A stretch of DNA of 64,000 nucleotides, taken from positions 1 through 64,000 of the forward strand of contig NZ_JABBGM010000002.1 of NCBI RefSeq assembly GCF_012927405.1, in the 5' to 3' direction. Positions within the stretch are counted from its first letter, which is position 1. Each line of letters opens with the position of its first letter. The stretch is from Novosphingobium olei. GTDB taxonomy: Bacteria; Pseudomonadota; Alphaproteobacteria; Sphingomonadales; Sphingomonadaceae. Under the pieces are notes generated by a model. That model was not told the origin of the DNA, did no database searches, and was given only the letters and a program-made list of their open reading frames with translations. Below, in pieces: positions 52,805-62,040 of the stretch. A program made the position numbers and the translations under genes.

Positions 52805-54490
52805 TCACAACCTGCCAGCCTGCATCTGTTCGACCGCGTACGCTGCGGCGCGCGCGGTCAACGCCATGTACGTCAGCGACGGGTTCTGGCAGGCCGACGA
52901 GGCCATCATTGCGCCATCGGTGACGAACAGGTTGGGCACGTCGTGCGCCTGGTTGTGCGCGTTGAGCACCGAGGTCGCCGGATCGTGGCCCATGCGCGCG
53001 CCACCCATCTCGTGGACGGCGGACCCGGCAAGATCCGGTTCGGCAACGCTGGCGAGAATGCTGCCACCCAGCAGGCCGAGCATCGCGCGTGCCTCGCTCG
53101 CGGCGTCGGAAAGAAGCGCGCGTTCGTTCTCGCCCTGGTGCAGGCGGATATCGAGCTGCGGCATGCCCCATGCATCGGTCGCCTTCGACAGCGTCACCCG
53201 GTTGTCCGCGCGCGGCAGGCACTCGGCGAAGGCGACCATGAAGATCCGCCATTCACCCGGTGACGCCAGCTCGCGCCGCAGGGACGGTCCGACGCCGGGC
53301 AGGTGCACGCCGCGCGGCCAGTTGGCGCGGATGCCGACGCCCTGGTAGCTGTAGCCGCGCACGAAGCGGGGATCGGCGGTGTCGAGGTTGCGGAAACGCG
53401 GGATCACGAAGTTGGATGGCCGGTTGCCGAAGTACGTCCTGTCCTCGAGCCCCGGCGCCGTCGCGATCCCGGCCACGGCCGTCGCGTGGTCCATGATGAA
53501 GCGACCCAGCACGCCGCTGCGGTTGGCAAGCCCTTGCGGAAAGCCTTCGCTCGACGAACGCAGCAGCACGCCGACGGAGTTGAAAGAGGAGGCGTTGAGG
53601 AAGAAGATTCGCGCCGCATAGCGATGGCGCGCGCGCGTGCGGGCGTCGATGCAGTGAACCGCCACCGCTCGCCCCGTCTTCGGATCATGCTCGATCCGTT
53701 CCACGATCATGTCGGTCTGAAGCGTGAGGCGTCCGGTCTTGCGTGCCGCCGGCAGGGTCGAACTCTGCGTCGAGAAGTAGGCGCCATAGCTGCAGCCGCG
53801 CGCGCAGAGGTAGCGGTACTGGCACTGCGCGCGGCCTTCGTCCTCCTTCGCGACGGTTAGATTGGCCGAACGCCCCGGGATCAGCCGACGGTCGGGGTAG
53901 GCTGCGGCGATCCGGCTCGCGAGAGCCTTCTCGCCCGCGCTTAGCGGCATGGGCGGCTGGAATTCCCCGTCGGGAAGCTGCGGCAGGCCTTCGTGGCTGC
54001 CGTTCACACCGATGTAGCGCTCGACATGATCATACCACGGCGCGATGTCGGCATAGCGGATGGGCCAGTCCGTGCCGTGGCCATCGCGCGCGTTGGCAGA
54101 AAAGTCGTAGTCGCTCCAGCGCTGGCACTGCCGTCCCCAGGTGAGCGAGCGCCCGCCCAGCTGGTAGCCGCGCCGCCACTGGAAGGGCTTGTCGCTGCTG
54201 GTCTGGTAGGGATGGTCCGCATCGTTGACGAAGTGGTCCATCGTGTATTCGTCGAAATTGGTGCCCTTCTGCTGCACCGCATATTCACGATCCAGAAGGT
54301 CCTGATCGCCATAGCCGCGGAACGGCATCTCCCACGGCGCCTTCAGCTCGTTTGCATAATCGGCCTGGTGCTCGATGGCACGGCCCCGCTCGATCATCAG
54401 CACCTTCAGGCCGCGTTCGGTCAGCTCCTTGGCGGCCCAGCCGCCGGAGATGCCCGAGCCTATTACGATCGCGTCAAATGTGTCGGTCAT
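52805..54490 (-). CDS. GMC-family FAD dehydrogenase, large subunit (glucoside 3-dehydrogenase-like)
   Basis: A 561-residue flavoprotein. The FAD loop VIGSGISGGWAAKELTERG is at residues 9-27. SLTWGRQCQRWSDYDF and the C-terminal HEMGGARMGHDPATSVLNAHNQAHDVPNLFVTDGA, with a likely catalytic His, place it in the gluconate 2-dehydrogenase/glucoside 3-dehydrogenase group. It has no signal peptide but overlaps a Tat-signal small-subunit gene (ATGA), so it is probably exported as a complex. It would oxidise a sugar hydroxyl in the periplasm. No cytochrome c subunit gene is present. Confidence 0.9.
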   Translation of the reverse strand: MTDTFDAIVIGSGISGGWAAKELTERGLKVLMIERGRAIEHQADYANELKAPWEMPFRGYGDQDLLDREYAVQQKGTNFDEYTMDHFVNDADHPYQTSSDKPFQWRRGYQLGGRSLTWGRQCQRWSDYDFSANARDGHGTDWPIRYADIAPWYDHVERYIGVNGSHEGLPQLPDGEFQPPMPLSAGEKALASRIAAAYPDRRLIPGRSANLTVAKEDEGRAQCQYRYLCARGCSYGAYFSTQSSTLPAARKTGRLTLQTDMIVERIEHDPKTGRAVAVHCIDARTRARHRYAARIFFLNASSFNSVGVLLRSSSEGFPQGLANRSGVLGRFIMDHATAVAGIATAPGLEDRTYFGNRPSNFVIPRFRNLDTADPRFVRGYSYQGVGIRANWPRGVHLPGVGPSLRRELASPGEWRIFMVAFAECLPRADNRVTLSKATDAWGMPQLDIRLHQGENERALLSDAASEARAMLGLLGGSILASVAEPDLAGSAVHEMGGARMGHDPATSVLNAHNQAHDVPNLFVTDGAMMASSACQNPSLTYMALTARAAAYAVEQMQAGRL

Positions 54491-55074
54491 GAAAACCAGA
54501 TCGCCAGCCAGTCGTTGGAAAGAGGATGGGGATGATCGCCGATCGGCAAATCCGGGTCCCAGCGGCCCGGGACAAGCTGGAACGCAAGATCGCCGGCGCC
54601 ACCTTTTTCGGAGGTGTACCATGCCGTCAGCACGGCACGCTTCAAGGTCTGCCAGGACTGCCCTGTCTCTGCATCGACCGCGCGGCTTGCCGCGGGCGCC
54701 CTTCCGAAGGCTGCGGCGTCAAGCGACGCCAGCGCGGCGTAGCGCTGAGCGAGATCACGTCTCAGGAACTGCCCTTGCACGGCCTGATCAAGCCACCTGC
54801 CTACGCGTTGGACATCGTCGACGGTCAGGCCGCGCCAGCGCGAGGGCAAGACCGAAGCGATGAATGCGCCCGGTCTTGCGACCCGCGATCCGGGCAGGAC
54901 GAGATCGGAGACTTCGTCGATCAGCGGCGTGAGATCGGCAGGATCGATCGCGGCGTTTTGCGCGATTCGGGGCGTGGCGAGGGCAAGGGCGCCAACAGCC
55001 GCGGTGCCGCACAGCAATTCGCGGCGGGAAAGCGAATGAGCTGGCGAAGGAGCAGAAGTGGCAACGCTTGTCAT
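54487..55074 (-). CDS. Gluconate 2-dehydrogenase subunit 3-family protein (Tat signal)
   Basis: A 195-residue protein. The N-terminus has a twin-arginine signal (SRRELLCGTAAVGALALATPRIAQ). The rest is the helical subunit-3 domain (DPADLTPLIDEVSDLVLPG...VDAETGQSWQTLKRAVLTAWYTSEKG). It escorts the FAD subunit through the Tat system and stabilises it. First gene of the operon; a LacI-type operator sits 33 bases upstream. Confidence 0.88.
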   Translation of the reverse strand: MTSVATSAPSPAHSLSRRELLCGTAAVGALALATPRIAQNAAIDPADLTPLIDEVSDLVLPGSRVARPGAFIASVLPSRWRGLTVDDVQRVGRWLDQAVQGQFLRRDLAQRYAALASLDAAAFGRAPAASRAVDAETGQSWQTLKRAVLTAWYTSEKGGAGDLAFQLVPGRWDPDLPIGDHPHPLSNDWLAIWFS

Positions 55075-55106
55075 GGCGAGCCGAAGCTATGGCCGGAAAA
55101 CTGCAA

Positions 55107-55120
55107 TGTAAACATTTTCA
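55107..55120. promoter_or_regulatory. LacI-type operator before GMC operon
   Basis: TGTAAACATTTTCA, 33 bases before the small-subunit start and about 100 bases before the divergent LacI gene, so it could control both. Confidence 0.6.
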
Positions 55121-55218
55121 TTCCTGGTTCTTCCCTCCTTTTTCGGATCACGGCAGGCTTGCGGGGCGAGCGGCAATCGGCAAGGTGAAGTTCCGTTTTC
55201 TCATGTGAAGGACTGCGC

Positions 55219-56232
55219 ATGTCCAACATCAAGGACATTGCTGCCAAAGCTGGTGTCTCGATCGCGACCGTTTCCCGGGCCCTTCGCCAGCCCAATCTCG
55301 TCAAGGAAAAGACCGCGCTCAAGATCCGTGATGCGATCGAAGCTCTTGATTACAAGCCGAACATGCTTGCCGCGTCGTTGCGGCGACAGAAGGCCGATGC
55401 CGTGATCATCGCGGTGCCCAGCATCCACAATCCGTTCACATCGGCCTTCGTCCAGGGTGTCGAGAACGTCGCGCGCGAAAATGGCACCAAAGTGCTGCTC
55501 GCGCTGACCGAAGGGCGGCAGGATCTGCTCGACCGGCATTACGAAATGATCGCGGGCAAGCAGGCGGATGGATTGATCCTGCTTGACGTGATCTCGCCTT
55601 CGGCCCTTGCAGGACAGACACCGGGCGACGACCCGTTGCCGATCGTTCTTGCCTGCGAATACGACAGCGCGGTCGACCAGCCGCGCGTCAGGGTGAACGA
55701 CCTCGAGGCCGCGGCCGAAATCGCGGCACATGTCGCATCGCTCGGCCATCGCCAGATCGCCATTCTGTCGGGGCCATCGGCACAGCGAATGAGCCGCGAT
55801 CGCCAGCGCGGTTTCCGGCTGGGATTGCGGCGCGCCGGGATCGAAGAGGATGACGCACTTGTCGTCGGGGGCGATTACTCGCTCCGGTCGGGCGTCGCGG
55901 GCGCAAACGCCCTGCTTGATTCCGGGCGCAAGTTCACGGCGATTCTTTGCGAGAACGATGAAATGGCGCTTGGGGCGATCCACGCGATCGCGGCCCGCGG
56001 CCTGCGTGTTCCGGACGATATAAGCGTCACCGGCATCGACAACCTGCGCTTTGCCGAATTCGCCAATCCCGGTCTCACGACGATTGCCTTGCCGAACGAG
56101 CAGATCGGCGAGGAAGCGATGCGGCTTATGCTGGACTTTGCGATCGATCCGGACGGCGCGCGGCGCGAGGTCGTGGTGCCGCACCGGCTGATCGTTCGGG
56201 GGAGCACCGCCGCGCCAACCCCTCGCATGTGA
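55219..56232 (+). CDS. LacI-family transcriptional regulator
   Basis: A 337-residue repressor. The N-terminal HTH is IKDIAAKAGVSIATVSRALRQP with the hinge helix YKPNMLAASLRRQ, followed by a periplasmic-binding-protein-type sensor domain (IHNPFTSAFVQGVENVARENG, ...GLRVPDDISVTGIDNLRFAEFANPGLTTI). Sugars or nucleosides are usual effectors. It lies centrally in the locus, and six palindromes of the LacI type precede its transporter, receptor, dehydrogenase, isomerase and amidase genes, making it the probable regulator of all. Start at 55219 fits the HTH. Confidence 0.95.
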   Translation: MSNIKDIAAKAGVSIATVSRALRQPNLVKEKTALKIRDAIEALDYKPNMLAASLRRQKADAVIIAVPSIHNPFTSAFVQGVENVARENGTKVLLALTEGRQDLLDRHYEMIAGKQADGLILLDVISPSALAGQTPGDDPLPIVLACEYDSAVDQPRVRVNDLEAAAEIAAHVASLGHRQIAILSGPSAQRMSRDRQRGFRLGLRRAGIEEDDALVVGGDYSLRSGVAGANALLDSGRKFTAILCENDEMALGAIHAIAARGLRVPDDISVTGIDNLRFAEFANPGLTTIALPNEQIGEEAMRLMLDFAIDPDGARREVVVPHRLIVRGSTAAPTPRM

Positions 56233-56288
56233 GCCAGCCGACAAGTTGGTTGCCGGCCAACCCTTTTAAAGACGCTCGCGTATTGCCC

Positions 56289-56329
56289 TTGACTTGACCG
56301 ATCCAACCCTCAAAATGAAAACGTTTCCA
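56289..56329 (+). promoter_or_regulatory. Promoter with overlapping LacI-type operator
   Basis: TTGACT (56289-56294) and AAAATG (56312-56317) are separated by 17 bases, a sigma-70-like promoter. The operator TGAAAACGTTTCCA (56316-56329) overlaps the -10 region and the probable start of transcription, so bound repressor would block initiation. The isomerase start codon is 14 bases further on. Confidence 0.6.
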
Positions 56330-56342
56330 TTTGAGGGTTTGC

Positions 56343-57302
56343 ATGCACCGTCGTCGTTTCCTGTCGTTGTCCTGTCAATCCGGCGCTGCCTTGGCTGCGG
56401 CGTCGCTGCTGCCCGGTTGTGCAAGTTTGCCCGCTGTTTCCGGTGGCGCGGGGCCGGCGCCGTCGCCGATGCGTCCGGGGCTTCAGCTGTTTACGGTGAT
56501 GAAACTCCTCGATCAGGATTTCGATGGAACACTCGCGGCGGTTGCGGCGATCGGCTACCGCGAAGTGGAGACGGTCGGCGCATTTGACCGCGATCCCGCC
56601 CAGGTCGCCGACGCGCTGGCAAGGCACGGGCTGACCACGCCCTCCCAGCACCTCATGCCGGGTAACCTCTATCGCGACTTCTCGCTCTACAATCGCGGCG
56701 GCCTGTCGTGGGACGAGATCGTCCGGCGCTTTGCGATCGCGTTCGACTTCGCCCAGGTCGACCGCTTCATCGCCGAGGCCATCGAGCGGGCCACCAGGCT
56801 CGGCCAGCGATACATCACGTGGCAGACCAACTGGCAGAAGCAATACGGCCTTGCCGAACTGAAGCAGCACATTGCGGCGTTCAACAGGGCGGGGGCGCTG
56901 TGCCGGAGCGCGGGTCTGCAGTTCGCGTTCCACAACCACAACCTCGAATTCGCGGTCATCGACGGCATGCCCGGGTACGACCGCATGGTGATCGAAACCG
57001 ACCCCGACCTCGTCAAGCTTGAGCTCGATTTCATGTGGATGACGGCCGCCGGGGCCGACCCGGTCGCCTATCTCGAGCGGTTCCCGGGGCGCTACCGGAT
57101 GACCCACCTCAAGGACCGTACGGCGGACGGCCGGATCGCGATCCCAGGCACCGGGGTCGAGAATTTTCCCCGCCTCATCGCGGCGAGCGAGAAGGCCGGC
57201 ATCGAGCATGCTTTCGTCGAATTCGACCAGCCGGTCGATCCGCTCAACGAAATTACGGCCGCGTGGAAGTACCTCGTAAGCCTGAAGGGCATGCGGGCGT
57301 GA
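56343..57302 (+). CDS. Exported sugar isomerase/epimerase-fold lipoprotein
   Basis: A 319-residue TIM-barrel protein of the AP-endonuclease-2 family. The N-terminus (RRRFLSLSCQSGAALAAASLLPGCAS) combines a twin-arginine-like signal with the lipobox LPGC, so it is probably a periplasmic lipoprotein. Metal-ligand regions are FAFHNHNLEF, VKLELDFMWM, MTHLKDRT and HAFVEFDQP. Acting in the periplasm beside the GMC dehydrogenase, it may cleave or isomerise a 3-keto glycoside. GAGGG five bases before the ATG at 56343 fixes the start. Confidence 0.88.
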   Translation: MHRRRFLSLSCQSGAALAAASLLPGCASLPAVSGGAGPAPSPMRPGLQLFTVMKLLDQDFDGTLAAVAAIGYREVETVGAFDRDPAQVADALARHGLTTPSQHLMPGNLYRDFSLYNRGGLSWDEIVRRFAIAFDFAQVDRFIAEAIERATRLGQRYITWQTNWQKQYGLAELKQHIAAFNRAGALCRSAGLQFAFHNHNLEFAVIDGMPGYDRMVIETDPDLVKLELDFMWMTAAGADPVAYLERFPGRYRMTHLKDRTADGRIAIPGTGVENFPRLIAASEKAGIEHAFVEFDQPVDPLNEITAAWKYLVSLKGMRA

Positions 57303-57493
57303 CCGAACCGAAGACCTGGCTTGTCGAAGCGTTGGGGATAACCGCGCTTCCCGGCGACGAAGAGCGCCTGCGGCTGCATTGGCAGGCCGATCAGGCGCTC
57401 GTCACCCGGGCGCTCGAAGCAGCCGGAAGCGATGGCGCGCCTTCGTTCTTCGACCGGCCCCAGCGCCTGTTCGACGGGCTCGTCCGCCGATGA
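57299..57493 (+). CDS. Tiny AtzG/DUF4089-like amidase partner
   Basis: A 64-residue protein (TEPKTWLVEALGITALPGDEERLRLHWQADQALVTRALEAAG...). Its starting helix, LxGDEERLRLHW and distal helix resemble the AtzG-like/DUF4089 small subunits that pair with AtzE-type amidases. The GTG start overlaps the isomerase stop (GTGA), and its stop overlaps the amidase start (ATGA), so it is sandwiched in a coupled operon directly ahead of its likely partner. Confidence 0.72.
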   Translation: MTEPKTWLVEALGITALPGDEERLRLHWQADQALVTRALEAAGSDGAPSFFDRPQRLFDGLVRR

Positions 57494-58872
57494 GCGACGC
57501 GCTGGCGGACCTCGACCTGGTCGCGCTGGCAGATGCCATCGCCGCGGGAGACGTGACGGCAGAGGCCGCAACGTCGTCCGCGCTCGAAGCGGCGACGAGA
57601 CATTCCGCTCTCAACGCCGTCGTCCGGCTTGATCCCGAAGGCGCTCTAGAGGCGGCGCGCGCCGCGGACCGCCGCCGCGCCGCCTCGGGCGTCAGCGGGC
57701 CGCTGCATGGGGTGCCGCTGGCGCATAAGGACATGTTCTACCGCGCCGGCCGCGTCACCGGGTGCGGCTCGATCATCCGTCGCGACTTCGTGGCGACGAC
57801 CACGTCCTCGTTGCTCGAGCGGCTCGATGTCGCAGGGGCGATCGAGATCGGACAGCTCCACATGGCCGAATTCGCGATGGGACCCACGGGGCACAACGCC
57901 CATCTCGGCCGCTGCGGCAATCCCTGGAACCCTGCGGCCATCAGCGGCGGCTCATCGTCCGGATCGGGCGCGGCGGTGGGCGCGCGCATCGTCGCGGGCG
58001 CGCTCGGGTCCGATACGGGCGGTTCGGTTCGCTTGCCCGCCGCCCTTTGCGGGGTGGTGGGATTGAAACCGACCCACGGATTGCTGCCGCAGGACGGAAT
58101 GATGCCGCTGTCCGAAAGCCTCGACACCGCCGGCCCGCTGGCGCGCTCGTCGCGCAGCGTCGCGCGGCTGCTAGGCGTGCTGACGGGCGGCGCATGCGAC
58201 TATGAAGCCGCGCTGGCGCAGGACCTGCGCGGCATCACCATCGGCAGGCCGACCGGCTACTTTGCCGAAGATCTCGATCCGCCGGTGGCCACGGCCTTCG
58301 ATGACGCCCTGCGTTGCCTGGCCGACCTTGGCGCGCGCGTTGTCGATGTGGCCTTTCCGGACGGCGAGCAATACGCCGAGATGGCCGCGCTGGTCTGGGC
58401 GCCGGAGGCGGCCGCCCAGCATCTCTCGTGGTTGCGCGACCGACCCGGCGACTATGGCCCGCAGGTGCGCAACCGTCTGCTGCACGGGCTCGCGATTCCG
58501 GCGGTGCACCATGTCCTTGCCCGGCGCTTGCGCGGATCGCATCTCGCTGCCGTCCTCGCCGGGCCGTTCAGCCTGTGCGACGTGATCGCCACCCCCGCGA
58601 TGCGGACGGTGACGCCGATCGCCAGTGCGGTTGAAGCCGATTCCGGCCCGGCGATGGACCGCGTCGTCGGCGGATTGTCCGCCTTGACCCGCCCGGTGTC
58701 CTATCTCGGCCTGCCCGCGCTGGTAACGCCGATGGGGCACGATGCCCGCGGCCTGCCGATGGGCCTGCAACTGATCGCTCGCCCACAGGACGAGCAGAGC
58801 CTCCTCACGATCGGCGCCTGCTTCGAAGCAGCCACCCGCCACCTCGATCGTCGACCCCCTTCTGCCCCCTGA
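57490..58872 (+). CDS. Amidase signature-family hydrolase (AtzE-like)
   Basis: A 460-residue amidase. The Ser-cisSer-Lys triad is complete: Lys in GVPLAHKDMFY, cis-Ser in GGSSSGSGAAV, nucleophile Ser in SDTGGSVRLPAALCG. Together with the 64-residue partner it resembles AtzE-AtzG pairs that hydrolyse urea-type amides such as 1-carboxybiuret. In this operon with a RutA-type oxygenase it could hydrolyse the ureido or amide product of ring opening. The start overlaps the preceding stop. Confidence 0.9.
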   Translation: MSDALADLDLVALADAIAAGDVTAEAATSSALEAATRHSALNAVVRLDPEGALEAARAADRRRAASGVSGPLHGVPLAHKDMFYRAGRVTGCGSIIRRDFVATTTSSLLERLDVAGAIEIGQLHMAEFAMGPTGHNAHLGRCGNPWNPAAISGGSSSGSGAAVGARIVAGALGSDTGGSVRLPAALCGVVGLKPTHGLLPQDGMMPLSESLDTAGPLARSSRSVARLLGVLTGGACDYEAALAQDLRGITIGRPTGYFAEDLDPPVATAFDDALRCLADLGARVVDVAFPDGEQYAEMAALVWAPEAAAQHLSWLRDRPGDYGPQVRNRLLHGLAIPAVHHVLARRLRGSHLAAVLAGPFSLCDVIATPAMRTVTPIASAVEADSGPAMDRVVGGLSALTRPVSYLGLPALVTPMGHDARGLPMGLQLIARPQDEQSLLTIGACFEAATRHLDRRPPSAP

Positions 58873-58902
58873 ACCGCAGATTTTCTGAAGGAGACCGTGC
58901 AC

Positions 58903-59985
58903 ATGGAAATCGGAGTCTTCATTCCCATCGGAAACAATGGCTGGCTGATCTCGAAGAACGCGCCACAGTACATGCCGAGCTTCGATCTCAACCGCGAGGT
59001 GGTCCAAAAGGCGGAAGGGTATGGTTTCGACTTCGCGCTTTCGATGATCAAGCTGCGCGGCTTCGGCGGCGAGACCAGGTTCTGGGACTACAACCTCGAA
59101 AGCTTCACGCTGATGTCCGCCCTCGCGGCGGTGACGACGAGGATCAAGCTGTTCGCGACCACGGCCGTGCTGACCCTGCCGCCTGCGATCGTCGCGCGCA
59201 TGGCCGCCACGATCGATTCGATCGCGCCCGGCCGGTTCGGCATCAACATCGTCTCGGGTTGGGCGAAGGGCGAATACGATCAGATGGGCCTCTGGCCCGG
59301 CGACGCCTACTTCGGATACCGCTATGATTATTCCGAGGAGTATGTCCAGGTCCTCAAGGACCTCTGGCAGGACGGCAAGTCCGACTTCCAGGGCAAGTAC
59401 TTCCAGATGAGCGATTGCAAGCTCGGTCCGCAGCCCCAGGGCAAGATCGAGATCGTCGGCGCCGGCCAGTCCGACCGGGGCATGGACTTCGTCGCCAACT
59501 ACGGTGACTACAACTTCGTCACCTGCGGCGGCATCAACCAGCCGCGCCAGCACGCCCCCGTCGTCGAAAAGCTCGTAGAGGCCTCGCGCAAGTCGGGCCG
59601 CGACGTCGGCGCCTACATCCTGTGCATGGTCATCATGGGCGAAACCGACGAGGAAGCGATGGCCAAGTGGGAGCACTACAAGGCCGGCGCCGACATGGGC
59701 GCGCTCGCCTGGATGGCGGACCAGGGATCGAAGGACACGACCTCCGACAGCAATTCCACCGCGCGCCACATCAACCTTCCCGAAGGCGCGATCAATTTCA
59801 ACATCGGCACTTTCATCGGCAGCCATGCGACGGTCGCCCGCCTGCTCGACGAAGCGGCCTCGATCCCCGGCACCAAGGGCATCATGCTGACGTTCGATGA
59901 CTTCCTGCAAGGGCTCGACGAATTTGCCGAACGCGTTCAGCCGCTGATGGAGTGCCGCGCGCACATCGTCTCCGAAAACGCCTGA
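58903..59985 (+). CDS. rutA: RutA-type FMN-dependent pyrimidine oxygenase
   Basis: A 360-residue bacterial-luciferase-fold monooxygenase. The sequence [30 protein letters not shown] and the following [32 protein letters not shown] closely follow RutA, which uses reduced FMN and oxygen to open uracil between N3 and C4. [18 protein letters not shown] is the FMN-phosphate region. AAGGAG nine bases before the ATG at 58903 fixes the start. It needs a flavin reductase, present at 52276. Substrate may be uracil or another pyrimidine-like ring; the surrounding sugar genes argue for the second. Confidence 0.9.
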   Translation: MEIGVFIPIGNNGWLISKNAPQYMPSFDLNREVVQKAEGYGFDFALSMIKLRGFGGETRFWDYNLESFTLMSALAAVTTRIKLFATTAVLTLPPAIVARMAATIDSIAPGRFGINIVSGWAKGEYDQMGLWPGDAYFGYRYDYSEEYVQVLKDLWQDGKSDFQGKYFQMSDCKLGPQPQGKIEIVGAGQSDRGMDFVANYGDYNFVTCGGINQPRQHAPVVEKLVEASRKSGRDVGAYILCMVIMGETDEEAMAKWEHYKAGADMGALAWMADQGSKDTTSDSNSTARHINLPEGAINFNIGTFIGSHATVARLLDEAASIPGTKGIMLTFDDFLQGLDEFAERVQPLMECRAHIVSENA

Positions 59986-60099
59986 GGCTCAAGGCGCACA
60001 CAGATCCACCCGGGCTTGTCCCGGCCCTCGGCAGGTCCGTCGCTTCACCGCGCGGGCCTGCCCTTTTTTGCCGATCCCCAACAAGGAGACCCAAGTCCC

Positions 60100-60687
60100 G
60101 TGTCATCGCCACTCGATCAGGCTGCCCTCGCGCAGCTCTTCACCCAGGCCCGTTCGCGCAATGCCTGGCAGAAGGAATCCCTGCCCGAAGCCACCTGGCG
60201 CGACCTCTACGATCTGGTCAAGATGGGCCCGACCTCGGCCAACGTCAGCCCCGCGCGCTTCGTGTTCTGCGTGAGCGATGAGGCAAAGGCGCGGGTCGCG
60301 GCGCACATGTCCGGAACCAACGCCGCCAAGAGCATCGACGCCGCAGCGATCGTCATCGTCGCGCAGGATCTCGATTTCGCGCAGAAGATCCCGCAGCTGT
60401 TTCCGCATAATCCCGGCGCGCAGCACTGGTTCGGCGATCCGCAGGTGCGTCACGACACCGCCTTCCGCAACGCCACGCTGCAAGGCGCCTACCTGATGCT
60501 GGCGGCGCGGGCGCTAGGCCTCGATTGCGGCCCGATGTCGGGTTACGACCAGAAGGCGCTCGATGCCGATTTCTTTGCCGGCACGGCGGTTTCATCGAAT
60601 TTCCTCTGCGCGATCGGACACGGCGTCGACACCCCGTTCGACCGCCTGCCGCGCCTGGCCTTCGAGGAAGCCTGCCAGCTGCTTTGA
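60100..60687 (+). CDS. rutE: RutE-type nitroreductase-family reductase
   Basis: A 195-residue FMN reductase. The pattern WRDLYDLVKMGPTSANVSPARFVFC and LMLAARALGLDCGPMSGYDQKALDADFF matches RutE, which reduces malonic semialdehyde to 3-hydroxypropionate at the end of the Rut pathway. The start is GTG at 60100 with AAGGAG eleven bases upstream. It follows RutA by 114 bases on the same strand. Its stop is one base from the stop of the convergent MFS gene. Confidence 0.88.
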   Translation: MSSPLDQAALAQLFTQARSRNAWQKESLPEATWRDLYDLVKMGPTSANVSPARFVFCVSDEAKARVAAHMSGTNAAKSIDAAAIVIVAQDLDFAQKIPQLFPHNPGAQHWFGDPQVRHDTAFRNATLQGAYLMLAARALGLDCGPMSGYDQKALDADFFAGTAVSSNFLCAIGHGVDTPFDRLPRLAFEEACQLL

Positions 60688-60688
60688 T

Positions 60689-61903
60689 CTACCCCTTGGC
60701 GATGGTCCGGCGCTGCAGGGCCATCGCCATGCTGGCAAGGCCGCCCGCCGCGGTCAGCGCCGCGATGCAGGCGAAGGTCATGTCATAGCGGGCCGTCACC
60801 TCGTAGAGCAGGGCATAGCTCGACGGGCCCATCATCACCCCCAGGAAGGTATAGACCAGCGCTCCGCCCATCACTTGCCCGGTCATCCCGGGCGGGCTGA
60901 AGCGGGCGATTTCCGACATAGCGACCCCGTTCCAGCCCGACAGGCTGAAGCCCAGCGCCACCAGCAGGCCCACCTGCAAGAATACCGGCAACCGCATCAG
61001 GAAGGGCAGGGCGCAAAGCCCGGTCGTGCTCAGCAGACCGATCAGCGCCAGGATCGCGAAGCCCGATCCCGCCCGGTCGGCCAGCCAGCCCCAGCTGACG
61101 CGGCCCGCAGCGCCGCTGGCTTGGAGCGCGCCGCCCACCGCCGCGGCAGTCGCCAGCTTCCAGCCCTGATCCTCCACCAGCATCAGCACGATGAAGGCCG
61201 ACAGTGAAAGTTGCGCGGCCGAATAGACCATGCCGACCAGCGACAGCACCAGCAGCGGTCGCGACTTCCAGACGAGGCGCTGCTCGGCCAGGAAGTTCGC
61301 CCGGAACGACCGGCGAGCGGCCGGTGCGTGGGGGGCGTCGCGATGATCCACCCACAGCTTGAGCGCAAGCGCTGCGGGCACGATGGCCGCCACAGCCAGC
61401 GTCCGCTGCCATCCGAATGCGGCATCGAGCGCGGGCAGGGAAAGGCTCGCCAGCACGGCCCCCAGCGGCACGCCCGCCTGCTTGATCGAGAACACCACGC
61501 TGCGCTTGGCGGGCGGGCACGCGGCATTGAGGATCTGGGACGATGCCGGGTTCTGCAGGCCGTAGCCGAGCCCGATCAGCAGCGATGCCACGATGCCGAT
61601 CCACAGCGTGCTGGTGGCCAGCAGCACCAGTCCCGCCGCGAACAGCAGCAGGGTTACGATCTCGATGACATAGGCGCCGTGGCGCTGCAGCAGTGTCCCG
61701 GCGAGCGCGGATCCCAGCGCGCCAGCCATGTAGATCAGGCTGATCTGGTAGCCGACATAATGCGCATCGATGCCGAAGCCCAGTGCGGCGCGCGGCGCGA
61801 TTGGCGCGAGCGCCAGCGCCACCGCCGTGGCGATGACCTGCACCAGCGTGGTGAGCACGAGGACGCGGAGAAGTGGGGCGTCATGCTTGCTCGAATTGTG
61901 CAT
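60689..61903 (-). CDS. MFS transporter (CynX/NarK-like group)
   Basis: A 404-residue permease with about 12 transmembrane helices. It has the MFS loop motif between helices 2 and 3 (GTLLQRHGAY) and a mid-protein basic loop (DHRDAPHAPAARRSFRANF). The start at 61903 (MHNSSKHDAP) is the first Met before the first helix. It is divergent from the second amidase, with a LacI-type operator in the shared spacer, so it probably imports or exports a pathway compound, perhaps the heterocycle or an acid product. Confidence 0.88.
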   Translation of the reverse strand: MHNSSKHDAPLLRVLVLTTLVQVIATAVALALAPIAPRAALGFGIDAHYVGYQISLIYMAGALGSALAGTLLQRHGAYVIEIVTLLLFAAGLVLLATSTLWIGIVASLLIGLGYGLQNPASSQILNAACPPAKRSVVFSIKQAGVPLGAVLASLSLPALDAAFGWQRTLAVAAIVPAALALKLWVDHRDAPHAPAARRSFRANFLAEQRLVWKSRPLLVLSLVGMVYSAAQLSLSAFIVLMLVEDQGWKLATAAAVGGALQASGAAGRVSWGWLADRAGSGFAILALIGLLSTTGLCALPFLMRLPVFLQVGLLVALGFSLSGWNGVAMSEIARFSPPGMTGQVMGGALVYTFLGVMMGPSSYALLYEVTARYDMTFACIAALTAAGGLASMAMALQRRTIAKG

Positions 61904-61974
61904 CGCTGTCGGGTGCTCACCGGATGGAAACGACCGCCGGTTGCAGCAAGGCACACGGCAATGCAACCGCTTAA

Positions 61975-61988
61975 TGAAAAGCTTTACA
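61975..61988. promoter_or_regulatory. LacI-type operator between MFS and amidase genes
   Basis: TGAAAAGCTTTACA, inside the longer near-palindrome AATGAAAAGCTTTACATT. It lies 72 bases from the MFS start and 53 bases from the amidase start and matches the other sites except for GC in place of CG at the centre. Confidence 0.6.
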
Positions 61989-62040
61989 TTAAGGGTGTCG
62001 TCCGTGATGCTGCAGGGGCCAGTGCAAAGGAGCGACATCC

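Noticed and set aside
58171-59964. A 597-codon minus-strand frame
   Set aside because: Antisense to the amidase and RutA-type genes; composition is that of a GC-rich shadow.
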